From: Wocania_A spongiicola
GTDB taxonomy: Bacteria; Bacteroidota; Bacteroidia; Flavobacteriales; Flavobacteriaceae
DNA length: 64,000 bases
Reading direction: 5' to 3'
NCBI RefSeq assembly: GCF_023502325.1
Contig: NZ_JAMFLZ010000001.1
Coordinates: 186,001 to 250,000 of the forward strand
Position numbers and translations under genes: made by a program. Of the stretch, positions 5,541-13,592 are shown in pieces; position 1 is the stretch's first letter; each line of letters begins with the position of its first letter. Under the pieces are notes generated by a model. It made no database searches, was not told the origin of the DNA, and worked only from the letters and a program-made list of their open reading frames with translations.

Positions 5541-6809
5541 ATGGCAAAAAAAGATCCTTATGCTGCTTTACGCATTAAAGAATTCAATATCTTTTTACTA
5601 CTGCGTTTCGCATTAGTTTTTGGTTGGTCTATGCAGTTCATAATTATAGAGTGGCAAGTCTATAGTTTAACAAAAGATCCACTGTCATTAGGGATAATTG
5701 GCCTAATGGAAATTATTCCAGCTTTATCAATGGCATTATTTGCTGGGCATATTGTAGACCAAAAAGAGAAACGAAATTTACTAGCTACTTGTATTGCTGC
5801 TTTTTCATTAATCAGTTTTGGGTTGTTTTTATTGACTTCTCCAAAAATAGTGTCAGAATGGAAAACCAACACGATATTATATTGCATTTATGCATTGGTG
5901 TTTTTTGGCGGTTTTTTACGTTCGTTTTTTGGTCCAGCTATTTTTTCGTTGGTAGCACTTATTGTACCTAAGAAAATTTATCCAAATGCTGCTACATGGA
6001 ATAGTTCTACATGGCAAATGGCTCGTGTGTTAGGAGTAGCCTTCGCTGGCTTTTCCATAGGATGGATTGGTGTTCAATGGGCTTTGTGTATTGTATTTGG
6101 CCTCGTATTATTTTCACTGCTTTTATTGTTTCAAATAAAAAGAAAACCTATTTTAAATCCTAAAATAGGCGAGCCTGTAATGCAAAGCTTAAAAGAAGGT
6201 GTTCGCTTTGTATTTAAAACTAAAGCTATTTTAGGAGCTTTGACTTTAGATATGATTTCGGTATTATTTGGTGGAGCTGTTGCATTATTGGCTGTGTTTG
6301 CTGAGGATATTTTAAAAGTAGGGCCTAAAGGCTTTGGAATTTTAGCTGCAGCCCCGTCAATAGGGGCGTTTTTAACAATGCTGGTTACTGCTTATTTACC
6401 AATTAGTAAAAACGCAGGTATGAAATTGCTTGCTGCTATTTTTGGTTTTGGGGTTTGTATTATTGTTTTTGGGCTGTCTTCAGTTTTTTGGATTTCAGTA
6501 GTTGCTCTATTCTTTAGTGGTGTTACCGATGGTGTCTCTATGGTTATTCGACAAACCATTTTACAAATAAAAACACCAGACCATATGAGAGGTCGAGTAG
6601 CATCGGTAAATTCTATGTTTGTTGGGTCCTCGAACGAGTTAGGTGCTTTTGAAAGTGGTTTAACAGCAAAGCTTATGGGCACAGTAAATGCTGTTGTTTT
6701 TGGCGGAACTATGACTTTAATTACTGTTGTAACCACAGGAATAGTATCGCCATCGTTCAGAAAATTAGATTTAACTAAAGATATTGAAGCGCATGAAGCT
6801 GAAGATTAA
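5541..6809 (+). CDS. MFS transporter
   Basis: A 422-residue inner-membrane protein with about 12 hydrophobic segments. The loop between segments 2 and 3 has the MFS-like GHIVDQKEKRN, and its partner in the second half is DHMRGRVASVNSMF, as in the MFS_3 (enterobactin exporter EntS-like) group. The substrate is unknown; small-molecule export is the usual role in this group. It starts one base after recJ. Its stop overlaps the convergent lpxH-like gene by four bases. Confidence 0.9.
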   Translation: MAKKDPYAALRIKEFNIFLLLRFALVFGWSMQFIIIEWQVYSLTKDPLSLGIIGLMEIIPALSMALFAGHIVDQKEKRNLLATCIAAFSLISFGLFLLTSPKIVSEWKTNTILYCIYALVFFGGFLRSFFGPAIFSLVALIVPKKIYPNAATWNSSTWQMARVLGVAFAGFSIGWIGVQWALCIVFGLVLFSLLLLFQIKRKPILNPKIGEPVMQSLKEGVRFVFKTKAILGALTLDMISVLFGGAVALLAVFAEDILKVGPKGFGILAAAPSIGAFLTMLVTAYLPISKNAGMKLLAAIFGFGVCIIVFGLSSVFWISVVALFFSGVTDGVSMVIRQTILQIKTPDHMRGRVASVNSMFVGSSNELGAFESGLTAKLMGTVNAVVFGGTMTLITVVTTGIVSPSFRKLDLTKDIEAHEAED

Positions 6810-7561
6810 TACTCTTTAATTTCCATATTCTGACCATCGAAAACACCATAGGTATAATATGAAATCCAATCACCAAGATTGATGTATTTTGATTGCTCGT
6901 TGAGATCTATATTTAAAGGCAAGTGCCTATGTCCGAAAACAAAAAAATCACGATGTTTACTTTCTAATTTCCGTTTACAATATTGTACCAACCATTCGTT
7001 ATCCTCACCTAAAAATTTAGCGTCTTCATCGCCAGAAATAAGCTTATTTTTTACTGACATGTAATGCCCTATACGCATGCCAAAATCTGGATGTAATAAG
7101 CGCTGAAATAACCATTTACAAATAGGGTTTGTAAACACCTTTTTCATACGTTTATAACCTTTGTCTCCCGGTCCTAGGCCATCGCCATGTCCAATAAAAA
7201 AGGATTTGTTATTGAATGTGAATTCTTTGGGTTTATGATAAACAGGAATGTTAAGTTCTTCTTCAAAATAGCCATTCATCCATAGGTCGTGATTGCCTAC
7301 AAAGTAGTAGATAGGAATTCCAGAATCTGATATTTCGGCAAGCTTTCCTAACGTACGTGTAAATCCTTTCGGGACTACTTTTTTATATTCCATCCAAAAA
7401 TCAAACAAATCGCCTAATAAAAAAATAGCAGCAGCATCGTGCTTTACTTCGTCTAACCATGCTACGAATCTTTTTTCGCGTGGACGAGAAGCATCTTGTG
7501 TTGGCGCTCCTAAATGGTTATCGGATGCGAAATATATTTTTTTCCCTTCTGGAATATTCAT
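6806..7561 (-). CDS. lpxH: UDP-2,3-diacylglucosamine diphosphatase (LpxH-like)
   Basis: A 251-residue calcineurin-like metallophosphoesterase. Metal-binding motifs run in order: ASDNHLGAP, LLGDLFDFW, VGNHDLW, GHGDGLG and FGHRHLP. The pattern of DxH, GDxxD, GNHD, GH and GHxH with the DLFDFW extension is that of LpxH, which hydrolyses UDP-2,3-diacylglucosamine to lipid X in lipid A synthesis at the inner membrane. Length matches LpxH/LpxH2. It converges on the MFS gene with a 4-bp overlap. Confidence 0.9.
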   Translation of the reverse strand: MNIPEGKKIYFASDNHLGAPTQDASRPREKRFVAWLDEVKHDAAAIFLLGDLFDFWMEYKKVVPKGFTRTLGKLAEISDSGIPIYYFVGNHDLWMNGYFEEELNIPVYHKPKEFTFNNKSFFIGHGDGLGPGDKGYKRMKKVFTNPICKWLFQRLLHPDFGMRIGHYMSVKNKLISGDEDAKFLGEDNEWLVQYCKRKLESKHRDFFVFGHRHLPLNIDLNEQSKYINLGDWISYYTYGVFDGQNMEIKEY

Positions 7562-7644
7562 GAAGTAAATATAAATAAATTAGCCACTAATACACGAATA
7601 TTTAGCCTAGAACTATTGGTTTTGAGTTAGGGATTGCTAAAGCT

Positions 7645-7679
7645 CTTTTTGTGTTGTTGCACCTATGCGACACAAAAAG
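7645..7679. repeat. inverted repeat with 10-bp arms
   Basis: CTTTTTGTGT at 7645-7654 is matched by ACACAAAAAG at 7670-7679. It lies in the 175-bp gap between the queD and lpxH-like genes (both minus strand). It may act as a terminator for queD; a dispersed repeat is the alternative. Confidence 0.45.
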
Positions 7680-7736
7680 TGACTACCAAAAGCCTAACCA
7701 CTTGCCTAGAGTGGAGTCGAAATGTATGGTAACCCT

Positions 7737-8189
7737 CTATATATTATCGGAGGCATACCACTCTGCAAAAGAGGTATCGGTTTCTTGAAGCTTTAAGGAA
7801 TGTAATGTAATGTGATTTGGTAAGCGGTTTTTTATTTTTTGTGCAAAATCAATTACCATCATTTCACTGGTTGGCTGGTAATTTACCAGTAATACGTTAT
7901 GACCACGATTCTCAAGCTCTTTTGCAAGCTCGACATGTGGTGTATTTTTATTAAAAACAGTGGCATGATCGAAGACATTTACAATTTCTTCTTTTACAAT
8001 TTTTTTTAAATCACTAAAATCGATAACCATCCCAAATTTTACGTGATTGTTGTCTGTTATGGGTTTGCCAAAAACAGTTACTGATAGTTTGTAGCTATGA
8101 CCATGTACATTTTTACACTTACCATCGTACCCATAAAGTGCGTGACCAGTTTCAAAAGAAAATTGTTTTGTAATGCGAATGTTACTCAT
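7737..8189 (-). CDS. queD: 6-carboxytetrahydropterin synthase / PTPS family (QueD)
   Basis: A 150-residue tunnel-fold enzyme. The zinc-binding histidines are in FSFETGHALYG (H16) and VHGHSY (H29, H31), with the catalytic Cys in DGKCKNVHGH. FDHATVFN and the substrate-binding Glu in LQETDTSFAEW complete the family signature. QueD makes 6-carboxy-tetrahydropterin for queuosine. A 6-pyruvoyl-tetrahydropterin synthase role is the close alternative, and no other queuosine gene is nearby. A TAnnTTTG promoter lies 22 bp upstream of the start. Confidence 0.88.
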   Translation of the reverse strand: MSNIRITKQFSFETGHALYGYDGKCKNVHGHSYKLSVTVFGKPITDNNHVKFGMVIDFSDLKKIVKEEIVNVFDHATVFNKNTPHVELAKELENRGHNVLLVNYQPTSEMMVIDFAQKIKNRLPNHITLHSLKLQETDTSFAEWYASDNI

Positions 8190-8210
8190 TTTGTAATGTT
8201 ATTTGCTATG

Positions 8211-8244
8211 CAAAGATACTATCTTCTTTTTCTTTTATTTACAA
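8211..8244 (-). promoter_or_regulatory. Bacteroidetes-type promoter for queD
   Basis: On the minus strand, TATCTTTG (8218-8211) matches TAnnTTTG, and TTG (8244-8242) lies 23 bp upstream. The queD start codon follows 22 bp downstream. Confidence 0.6.
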
Positions 8245-8317
8245 AATAAACGATTATTAAAACTAAACCTAGTACTAGAAATAATCCGTTTCCGCTAATG
8301 AAACCTAAGATGTCCAT
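8219..8317 (-). CDS. 32-residue single-pass membrane peptide
   Basis: ATG at 8317 encodes 32 residues: a short polar start (MDILGFISGNG), a hydrophobic segment LFLVLGLVLIIVYFV and a basic end NKRKRR. That is the layout of a small single-pass inner-membrane protein with its C-terminus inside. It lies between the queD and MATE genes on the same strand, and its end overlaps the queD promoter. No homologue is recognised. Confidence 0.5.
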   Translation of the reverse strand: MDILGFISGNGLFLVLGLVLIIVYFVNKRKRR

Positions 8318-8351
8318 TTTAAATAATTTAGATGCTTAATATGCATCAAAG

Positions 8352-9686
8352 TTAATTGTTTTTTGATAGAGGCGTAAATATTTTTCTGAATATTAAAATT
8401 AGTGGAAATCCTCTTGCAATGATCCAGAATGTTATGGCTATAAAAATGGCATAAAGTTTATAATTGAGATAATCTAACCAAAATAAAATAGGAATAAATA
8501 CTAAAAAGGTAGAGGCTAAAAGAACGTTACGTAAAACCTCCATCTTGCCTAAGCCTTTAAAAATACCATCAAAAATAAAAGCGAGTGTACATAAGGGTTG
8601 CATTGCTAAAACGATCCAAAATATGTTATAAAATTGTTTTAAAACTTCTGGATCATTAGTGAAAATGTTTCCTAAGGGGTAATACAACAAGCCACCAACT
8701 AAAGCTATGAATATCCCTATAACTATACCATATTTTATTAGTTTGTTACTTAATGTAATAAGCAAACTATATTCTTTTCCACCGTATAATTTACCCGATA
8801 AAATGTTTCCAGCACTTGAATAACCATCTACAATAAAAGCGCCTAAAAACCATAAATTAATGGCGATGGTATAAGCAGCTATGTAAGTTGCACCGTAACT
8901 TGTAGCAAAAGCACTAGCATAATATAGGGTAACATTTAAAGCAATGGTACGTACAAAAAGATTGAGAATCATTAATACAAAACGGTTAATCTCTTTGTTA
9001 AATGGAAAGCTTAATTTTAATGGAATAGAGGTCTTTTTAAGCAAATAATATACTGCACAAATAGCCATTAACAATTGTGCTATAACACTGGCGTAAGCAG
9101 CGCCTTTAATATGCATAGGCTCAATATAACCATCAATACCATATACTAGAATAAAATCTAAAATAATATTAGCAATGGTTCCTATTATGGCAATAAGCAT
9201 AGGATAATAAGTGTTTTGCAAGCCTCTAAAAGCACCAAAAACGGCTATGGTAAATAACGTAAAAGGGAAACCAAAAACCCGAATTTTGTAATAATCTACA
9301 CTATATTCTAAAATTAAACCAGAGGCATTATAAAGCTTAAAAATATGGTTTGCAAAAGGATAAGTTCCAATTATTATTAAAACACTTAACGAGGTAATAA
9401 TAAATATAGCTTGTGCTGGCAGGTTTTTAATTTCATCAAGGTTATTTGCACCAACATATTGAGAAACTATTGATGAAATAGCACTTCTAGTTTGACCCAA
9501 AACCCAAATTAACATGGATAAAAAAGTGGTTACAATACCAACGGCCGCTAAAGATTCGGTGGCATTAAACTGTATATTCCCAACTATTGCGGCATCAGTT
9601 AATGATAGTATGGGTTCTGATATTCCAGATATTAGAGCTGGAATGGCTAATTTGTTTATATGTTTTAAACTTATGTTTGTGCTCAC
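8352..9686 (-). CDS. MATE family efflux transporter
   Basis: A 444-residue membrane protein with about 12 hydrophobic segments in two MATE halves. The N-terminus (LAIPALISGISEPILSLTDA followed by IVGN) is the typical MATE helix 1-2 sequence, closest in style to the DinF/NorM-like group. MATE proteins export drugs or metabolites using Na+ or H+ gradients; the substrate is unknown. Its start overlaps the end of the GNAT gene by four bases, so the two form an operon. Confidence 0.92.
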   Translation of the reverse strand: MSTNISLKHINKLAIPALISGISEPILSLTDAAIVGNIQFNATESLAAVGIVTTFLSMLIWVLGQTRSAISSIVSQYVGANNLDEIKNLPAQAIFIITSLSVLIIIGTYPFANHIFKLYNASGLILEYSVDYYKIRVFGFPFTLFTIAVFGAFRGLQNTYYPMLIAIIGTIANIILDFILVYGIDGYIEPMHIKGAAYASVIAQLLMAICAVYYLLKKTSIPLKLSFPFNKEINRFVLMILNLFVRTIALNVTLYYASAFATSYGATYIAAYTIAINLWFLGAFIVDGYSSAGNILSGKLYGGKEYSLLITLSNKLIKYGIVIGIFIALVGGLLYYPLGNIFTNDPEVLKQFYNIFWIVLAMQPLCTLAFIFDGIFKGLGKMEVLRNVLLASTFLVFIPILFWLDYLNYKLYAIFIAITFWIIARGFPLILIFRKIFTPLSKNN

Positions 9687-10183
9687 AGTATTAATTCGTA
9701 ACAGTAAAAAGGATGATTGCTTTGCTTAGGAAAATAAATGTCTCCTAAGCGTTTATAACTTCGTAATTCGTAAAATTTTTGATTTCTTTTGTTTTGAGAA
9801 AATGTATCTAACCTTACTGAAGTATAGTTGTTTTCTTTAGCAAATTTTTCAGCAAAATCCATTAATTTTTTTGCGTATCCTTTACCTTGATGTTTTGGGT
9901 GAATAGCTAAACGGTGGATATAAATATTCCGATTGCTTTCCGTTAACCAAGAAACAGGAATATATTCTTCGTCCATGAATGATGAAACTACCACACAACC
10001 AACGATTGTTTTATCTTCTTCGATGACATATAACTCGTTTCTTAAAACATCATTTTTAAAGGCTGCTTTATTGGGGTAATGTTCATTCCATTGATAAATA
10101 CCTTTGTCAATCATAAAGCTAGCACAAGCTTTTGTAATGCTTATAATTCTGTCGATATCTTTTAGTCTTGCTTTACGAATCAT
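9683..10183 (-). CDS. GNAT family N-acetyltransferase
   Basis: A 166-residue acetyl-CoA-dependent acyltransferase. Motif A is visible as HRLAIHPKHQGKGYAKKLMD (~residue 90-109), with the Q-x-x-G-x-G/A acetyl-CoA pyrophosphate loop, and motif B as VRLDTFSQNKRNQKFYE. The acceptor substrate is unknown. It is the first gene of a two-gene operon with the MATE transporter (4-bp overlap), so a detoxification role is possible. It is divergent from the universal stress gene. Confidence 0.9.
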   Translation of the reverse strand: MIRKARLKDIDRIISITKACASFMIDKGIYQWNEHYPNKAAFKNDVLRNELYVIEEDKTIVGCVVVSSFMDEEYIPVSWLTESNRNIYIHRLAIHPKHQGKGYAKKLMDFAEKFAKENNYTSVRLDTFSQNKRNQKFYELRSYKRLGDIYFPKQSNHPFYCYELIL

Positions 10184-10201
10184 TTTTAATGTTTACTTTT
10201 G
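10168..10201 (+). promoter_or_regulatory. promoter of universal stress gene
   Basis: TACTTTTG at 10194-10201 fits TAnnTTTG, with TTG at 10168-10170 and 23 bp between. The universal stress gene starts 41 bp downstream. Confidence 0.55.
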
Positions 10202-10242
10202 CATAAATATTGCTACAAATTTAGTCTTTTAAACTTTTTATT

Positions 10243-11037
10243 ATGAAGAATATTTTAGTTCCTGTAGGGTCATCAAAAAATGCTTTAAGCCATTTGCAAT
10301 ATGCGGTAGATTTTGCCAAAGCATTTAACGCAAAACTTTATGTTGTGCAAGTTTATAATGTGTATACAAAGGCTGGAACTATGATTAAGGTTGATCATAT
10401 TATTGAAAAAGAAAGCAAAGCTTTTTTAGACAATTTAGTTTCTAAAATAGACACTAAAGGTGTTGATGTGGTTGTAAAAACTTTAAAAGGAAAACTAGTT
10501 GACACATTAGAGTTGGCAAGTAAAGCTGCTAATATTGATTTAATAATGGTTGAACCTAGAACAAATTCAATAAAAGACGAGGTGTTTTTAGGAAAAACAT
10601 CGGGAAAAATTATTAAGCAAACTCAAATCCCCGCGCTTATAGTCCCTGAAGGCTATCAATTTAAACCTTTTGCAAGCATTTTGTTAGCTGTTAAATCTGC
10701 TATTATAAAAAAGGAAAAAGCTTTAAATCCTTTGATTGATATTAAAGATAATTTTAAGGCCAATGTAAACCTCTTACTTGTTAAAACACCTTATTATAAT
10801 GATGGTGATTTTGATGTTAAAGAACAATTGGGAGGTATTGTTGAAAACATAACTAAATCAGAAAATGCAACTACATTTCACGGCGTTTTAGAACATTATC
10901 AATCACACAGCCCCGACATGTTATGCGTAGTTAGAAGAAAACGAGGGTTTTTTGTAAAAAAATGGGAGAAAAATGTAATCCTGAAAAAGGATTTTAATAG
11001 TAACACCCCTGTTTTAGTATTAAGCGGATTAAAATAA
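10243..11037 (+). CDS. universal stress protein, UspA family
   Basis: A 264-residue cytoplasmic protein with one clear Usp domain at the N-terminus (NILVPVGSSKNALSHLQYAV to TQIPALIVPEGY) and a diverged second domain after residue 140, the tandem layout common in Bacteroidetes. The ATP-binding glycine pattern of the first domain is partly kept (LGKTSGKIIKQTQIPAL). Usp proteins respond to starvation and stress; no specific partner is visible. The tRNA-Ala gene follows 6 bp after the stop, in the same direction. Confidence 0.88.
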   Translation: MKNILVPVGSSKNALSHLQYAVDFAKAFNAKLYVVQVYNVYTKAGTMIKVDHIIEKESKAFLDNLVSKIDTKGVDVVVKTLKGKLVDTLELASKAANIDLIMVEPRTNSIKDEVFLGKTSGKIIKQTQIPALIVPEGYQFKPFASILLAVKSAIIKKEKALNPLIDIKDNFKANVNLLLVKTPYYNDGDFDVKEQLGGIVENITKSENATTFHGVLEHYQSHSPDMLCVVRRKRGFFVKKWEKNVILKKDFNSNTPVLVLSGLK

Positions 11038-11043
11038 ATTAAT

Positions 11044-11117
11044 GGGGATGTAGCTCAGTTGGCTAGAGTGCTTGACTGGCAGTCAAGAGGTCACGGGTTC
11101 GAATCCCGTCTTCTCCA
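11044..11117 (+). tRNA. tRNA-Ala(GGC)
   Basis: A 74-nt class I tRNA: acceptor GGGGATG/CTTCTCC with one T-T mismatch, D-stem GCTC/GAGT, anticodon stem CTTGA/TCAAG with loop CTGGCAG (anticodon GGC), T-arm ACGGG-TTCGAAT-CCCGT. CCA is not encoded, as in the array at the left end. Confidence 0.92.
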
Positions 11118-11162
11118 CATTAAAAATTAAGACTTACAATTTTTATGTAAGAGCTTTTTCTT

Positions 11163-13517
11163 TTAATTATTTTTGTTGAATACGAGCGTTGAGCTTTTAT
11201 CTAAAGATTGGCTGAAAGTAACTTCTTTAAACATTTCTCCATTTTTTAAATCTGTTTTGCTTGAGTTAGAATTTGCTTTTATTTTTTCTTTTTTCCCATT
11301 AATGCTTACAGAGTTATATACATTTAAAATATCAAAGACTCTTACTTGCCAAACCCTAGAATACAATTTGTTTTTAAAGTTACCTTTTGCTTTGTCAATA
11401 TTAATAATTAACTCTCCTTCTTTGGCTTGATTTTGACTGATAACAATACTAGAGTATGCTCCATTTTGATAAACTATGGTTTTTCCATCATCCTCATATA
11501 AAGTAAATGATGTTTTGCCTTCTGCTGGATAAATGTCCAAAATCAATTTTTCTTCCTGTTTTTCTTCCTCAATCCAATTCCTTTCTGAAGTTTTTGGCAA
11601 TATAGCTCCGGCTTTTATAAATAATGGTAACTTTTCAACATCCTCTGTATTATAACTAATAATTCCCCCTCCTTTATAAACTTCTTTACTCCAGTAATCT
11701 ATCCAGTCATTTTCACGAGGCAGATAAATTTCCATGGTTTTAAAATCACTATACACTGGCGCAACTAAAATATTTGAACCAAACATATATTGATATGGCC
11801 ATGTATCAGAAAAGCATAAATAATCTTCAGGAAAGGCAACTAACATGGGCCTGCAAATAGGCATTCCTTTTAAATAATTTTCGTAGGCTGTTGAATATAT
11901 GTATGGTAATAGCTTGTATCGTTCTTTTCTGTGTTTTCTGATGCTTCTTTCTGCTGATAATCCAGTGTTTTCATTACCACTTACTGCATGAGTTATATTT
12001 TCTTTAGTGTCTTTTATTACCACAGAATCCCTGCCTTCTATTTTAATCTTATTCTGAAAGTTTGCAACATCTATATTGCCTGCCCAAGGTTTTGGATTGT
12101 GAGACCTTGAAATAGCAGAAAAATCAGAAAATTGATTCCACCTTGCTTGAATTTGCCATGTTTCGCCTACACCGTCTGAAGATATATACGAAACTCCTTT
12201 TAATGAGCCATGAGAATTGGTAATGGCCTTTATTTGCCATTTTAATTCGTTCCAATTAAACGAGCAATCTCCAGTCCAGTCAAACGGATACCTTCTAGCT
12301 CCAATTAAATTATTTACAGGTGTTACACTATATCTAAAATCCCATGGGTTTACGGCTTGCATTTTTCTACAACCCATAAAAAGAACACGATTATTATTAC
12401 CTAAATATTTTTGAGTCCCAGTCCATATTCTACTATCAGTTATGTCGTTACGTCTTGTATCTTGCCAAGTGCCCCTTACACCTTGATTTAATTTTTCTTT
12501 CCATTTTTCCCACCAAAGGGCTTCGGGTTGAATCGTTTCTGTCCATCCTTGACCATTTCGATTTTTATAATCTGGAGCGTTATGCTGAATTAGCATGACA
12601 TCAAAATTCATAGCTTTTAAACTATCTATCATGGCCGTTGGAGAAAGAGGTTTTTTATAATTATCAGACCAATCCATTATACTTCCCCATTGAATTTCTT
12701 TATTTGCAATACAGCCATCACCCCATTCAAAATCTATTATCAAGTTATCAGCAGGAATATTTCTCTCTCTTAGCTTTTTGGCGACATCCATTAATTGTTT
12801 TTGATCACCGTTACAGGCTAAGTGTTGCGTTTGGAAGAAACCATAAGCCTTTTTTGGTAATAAAGGTTCAGCCCCAATAAGCTGGTTGAATTGCTGATAT
12901 ATTTTTTGATAAGACGGCCCGTAAATAAAGTACTGATCCATAAGCGCATCTTCTTCAAGATAGATGTCATAAAGATGAGTTTCTGGATTATAAAACCAAT
13001 GTGAGTATCTACTATTATCATTTTTTTCATTAAAAAAGCTGGCACTATCAAACATGCTATACCCATCCTTAAACATACCATAAACAGGACCATCTGAAGG
13101 GTATATTTGGGTTCCAGAATTTTTTTGTTTTACAGTCATTTCTTTAGTTATTATATTAACCTCAACAGTTAGCTTCTCAGTATGTAAAAAATAAATATTG
13201 TCTTTTTGAATGACACTTACAGAAACTTCTTTCCATGGATTGGTGTGCCCTATTGTAAATGGAATAGCATATTCTTTTTTGTAGTTATCGTTATTTAGTT
13301 TAGAATAACGCAAACGAAACATTGTAGAAGAATAAAAAGATATCTCTGTATTTTGATTGATGGTTACTCTTGTTACGTACCCATCATGTGCACCCACATT
13401 ATTTTGACTGGAGAAAGAATTACTCATTAGAAACACTATAAATAGTGTAACTATTTTGAATGAATTAAAGTCTTTAAAAGAATTTAATATAGCTTGAGGT
13501 TTAATTTTTGTAATCAA
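11163..13517 (-). CDS. glycoside hydrolase family 31, secreted
   Basis: A 784-residue protein with an N-terminal signal (TLFIVFLMSNSFSSQ), a GH31 N-terminal beta domain, a TIM barrel (~residues 220-560) and C-terminal beta domains (VAPVYSDFKTMEIYLPREN, LPLFIKAGAILP). The nucleophile is probably the Asp in GTWQDTRRND and the acid/base the Asp in WTGDCSFNWNELKW. The nucleophile context lacks the usual G-E that follows in alpha-glucosidases such as YicI, so specificity may be unusual. It is the last gene of the SusC/SusD strand and probably trims alpha-linked sugars in the periplasm. Confidence 0.9.
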   Translation of the reverse strand: MITKIKPQAILNSFKDFNSFKIVTLFIVFLMSNSFSSQNNVGAHDGYVTRVTINQNTEISFYSSTMFRLRYSKLNNDNYKKEYAIPFTIGHTNPWKEVSVSVIQKDNIYFLHTEKLTVEVNIITKEMTVKQKNSGTQIYPSDGPVYGMFKDGYSMFDSASFFNEKNDNSRYSHWFYNPETHLYDIYLEEDALMDQYFIYGPSYQKIYQQFNQLIGAEPLLPKKAYGFFQTQHLACNGDQKQLMDVAKKLRERNIPADNLIIDFEWGDGCIANKEIQWGSIMDWSDNYKKPLSPTAMIDSLKAMNFDVMLIQHNAPDYKNRNGQGWTETIQPEALWWEKWKEKLNQGVRGTWQDTRRNDITDSRIWTGTQKYLGNNNRVLFMGCRKMQAVNPWDFRYSVTPVNNLIGARRYPFDWTGDCSFNWNELKWQIKAITNSHGSLKGVSYISSDGVGETWQIQARWNQFSDFSAISRSHNPKPWAGNIDVANFQNKIKIEGRDSVVIKDTKENITHAVSGNENTGLSAERSIRKHRKERYKLLPYIYSTAYENYLKGMPICRPMLVAFPEDYLCFSDTWPYQYMFGSNILVAPVYSDFKTMEIYLPRENDWIDYWSKEVYKGGGIISYNTEDVEKLPLFIKAGAILPKTSERNWIEEEKQEEKLILDIYPAEGKTSFTLYEDDGKTIVYQNGAYSSIVISQNQAKEGELIINIDKAKGNFKNKLYSRVWQVRVFDILNVYNSVSINGKKEKIKANSNSSKTDLKNGEMFKEVTFSQSLDKSSTLVFNKNN

Positions 13518-13592
13518 TGTCTTTTAAATATTTATAATTGGTTAAACTATTTGATTGCTTTAAAATCAAGGGCGTGAATAAGTGCTTATGTT

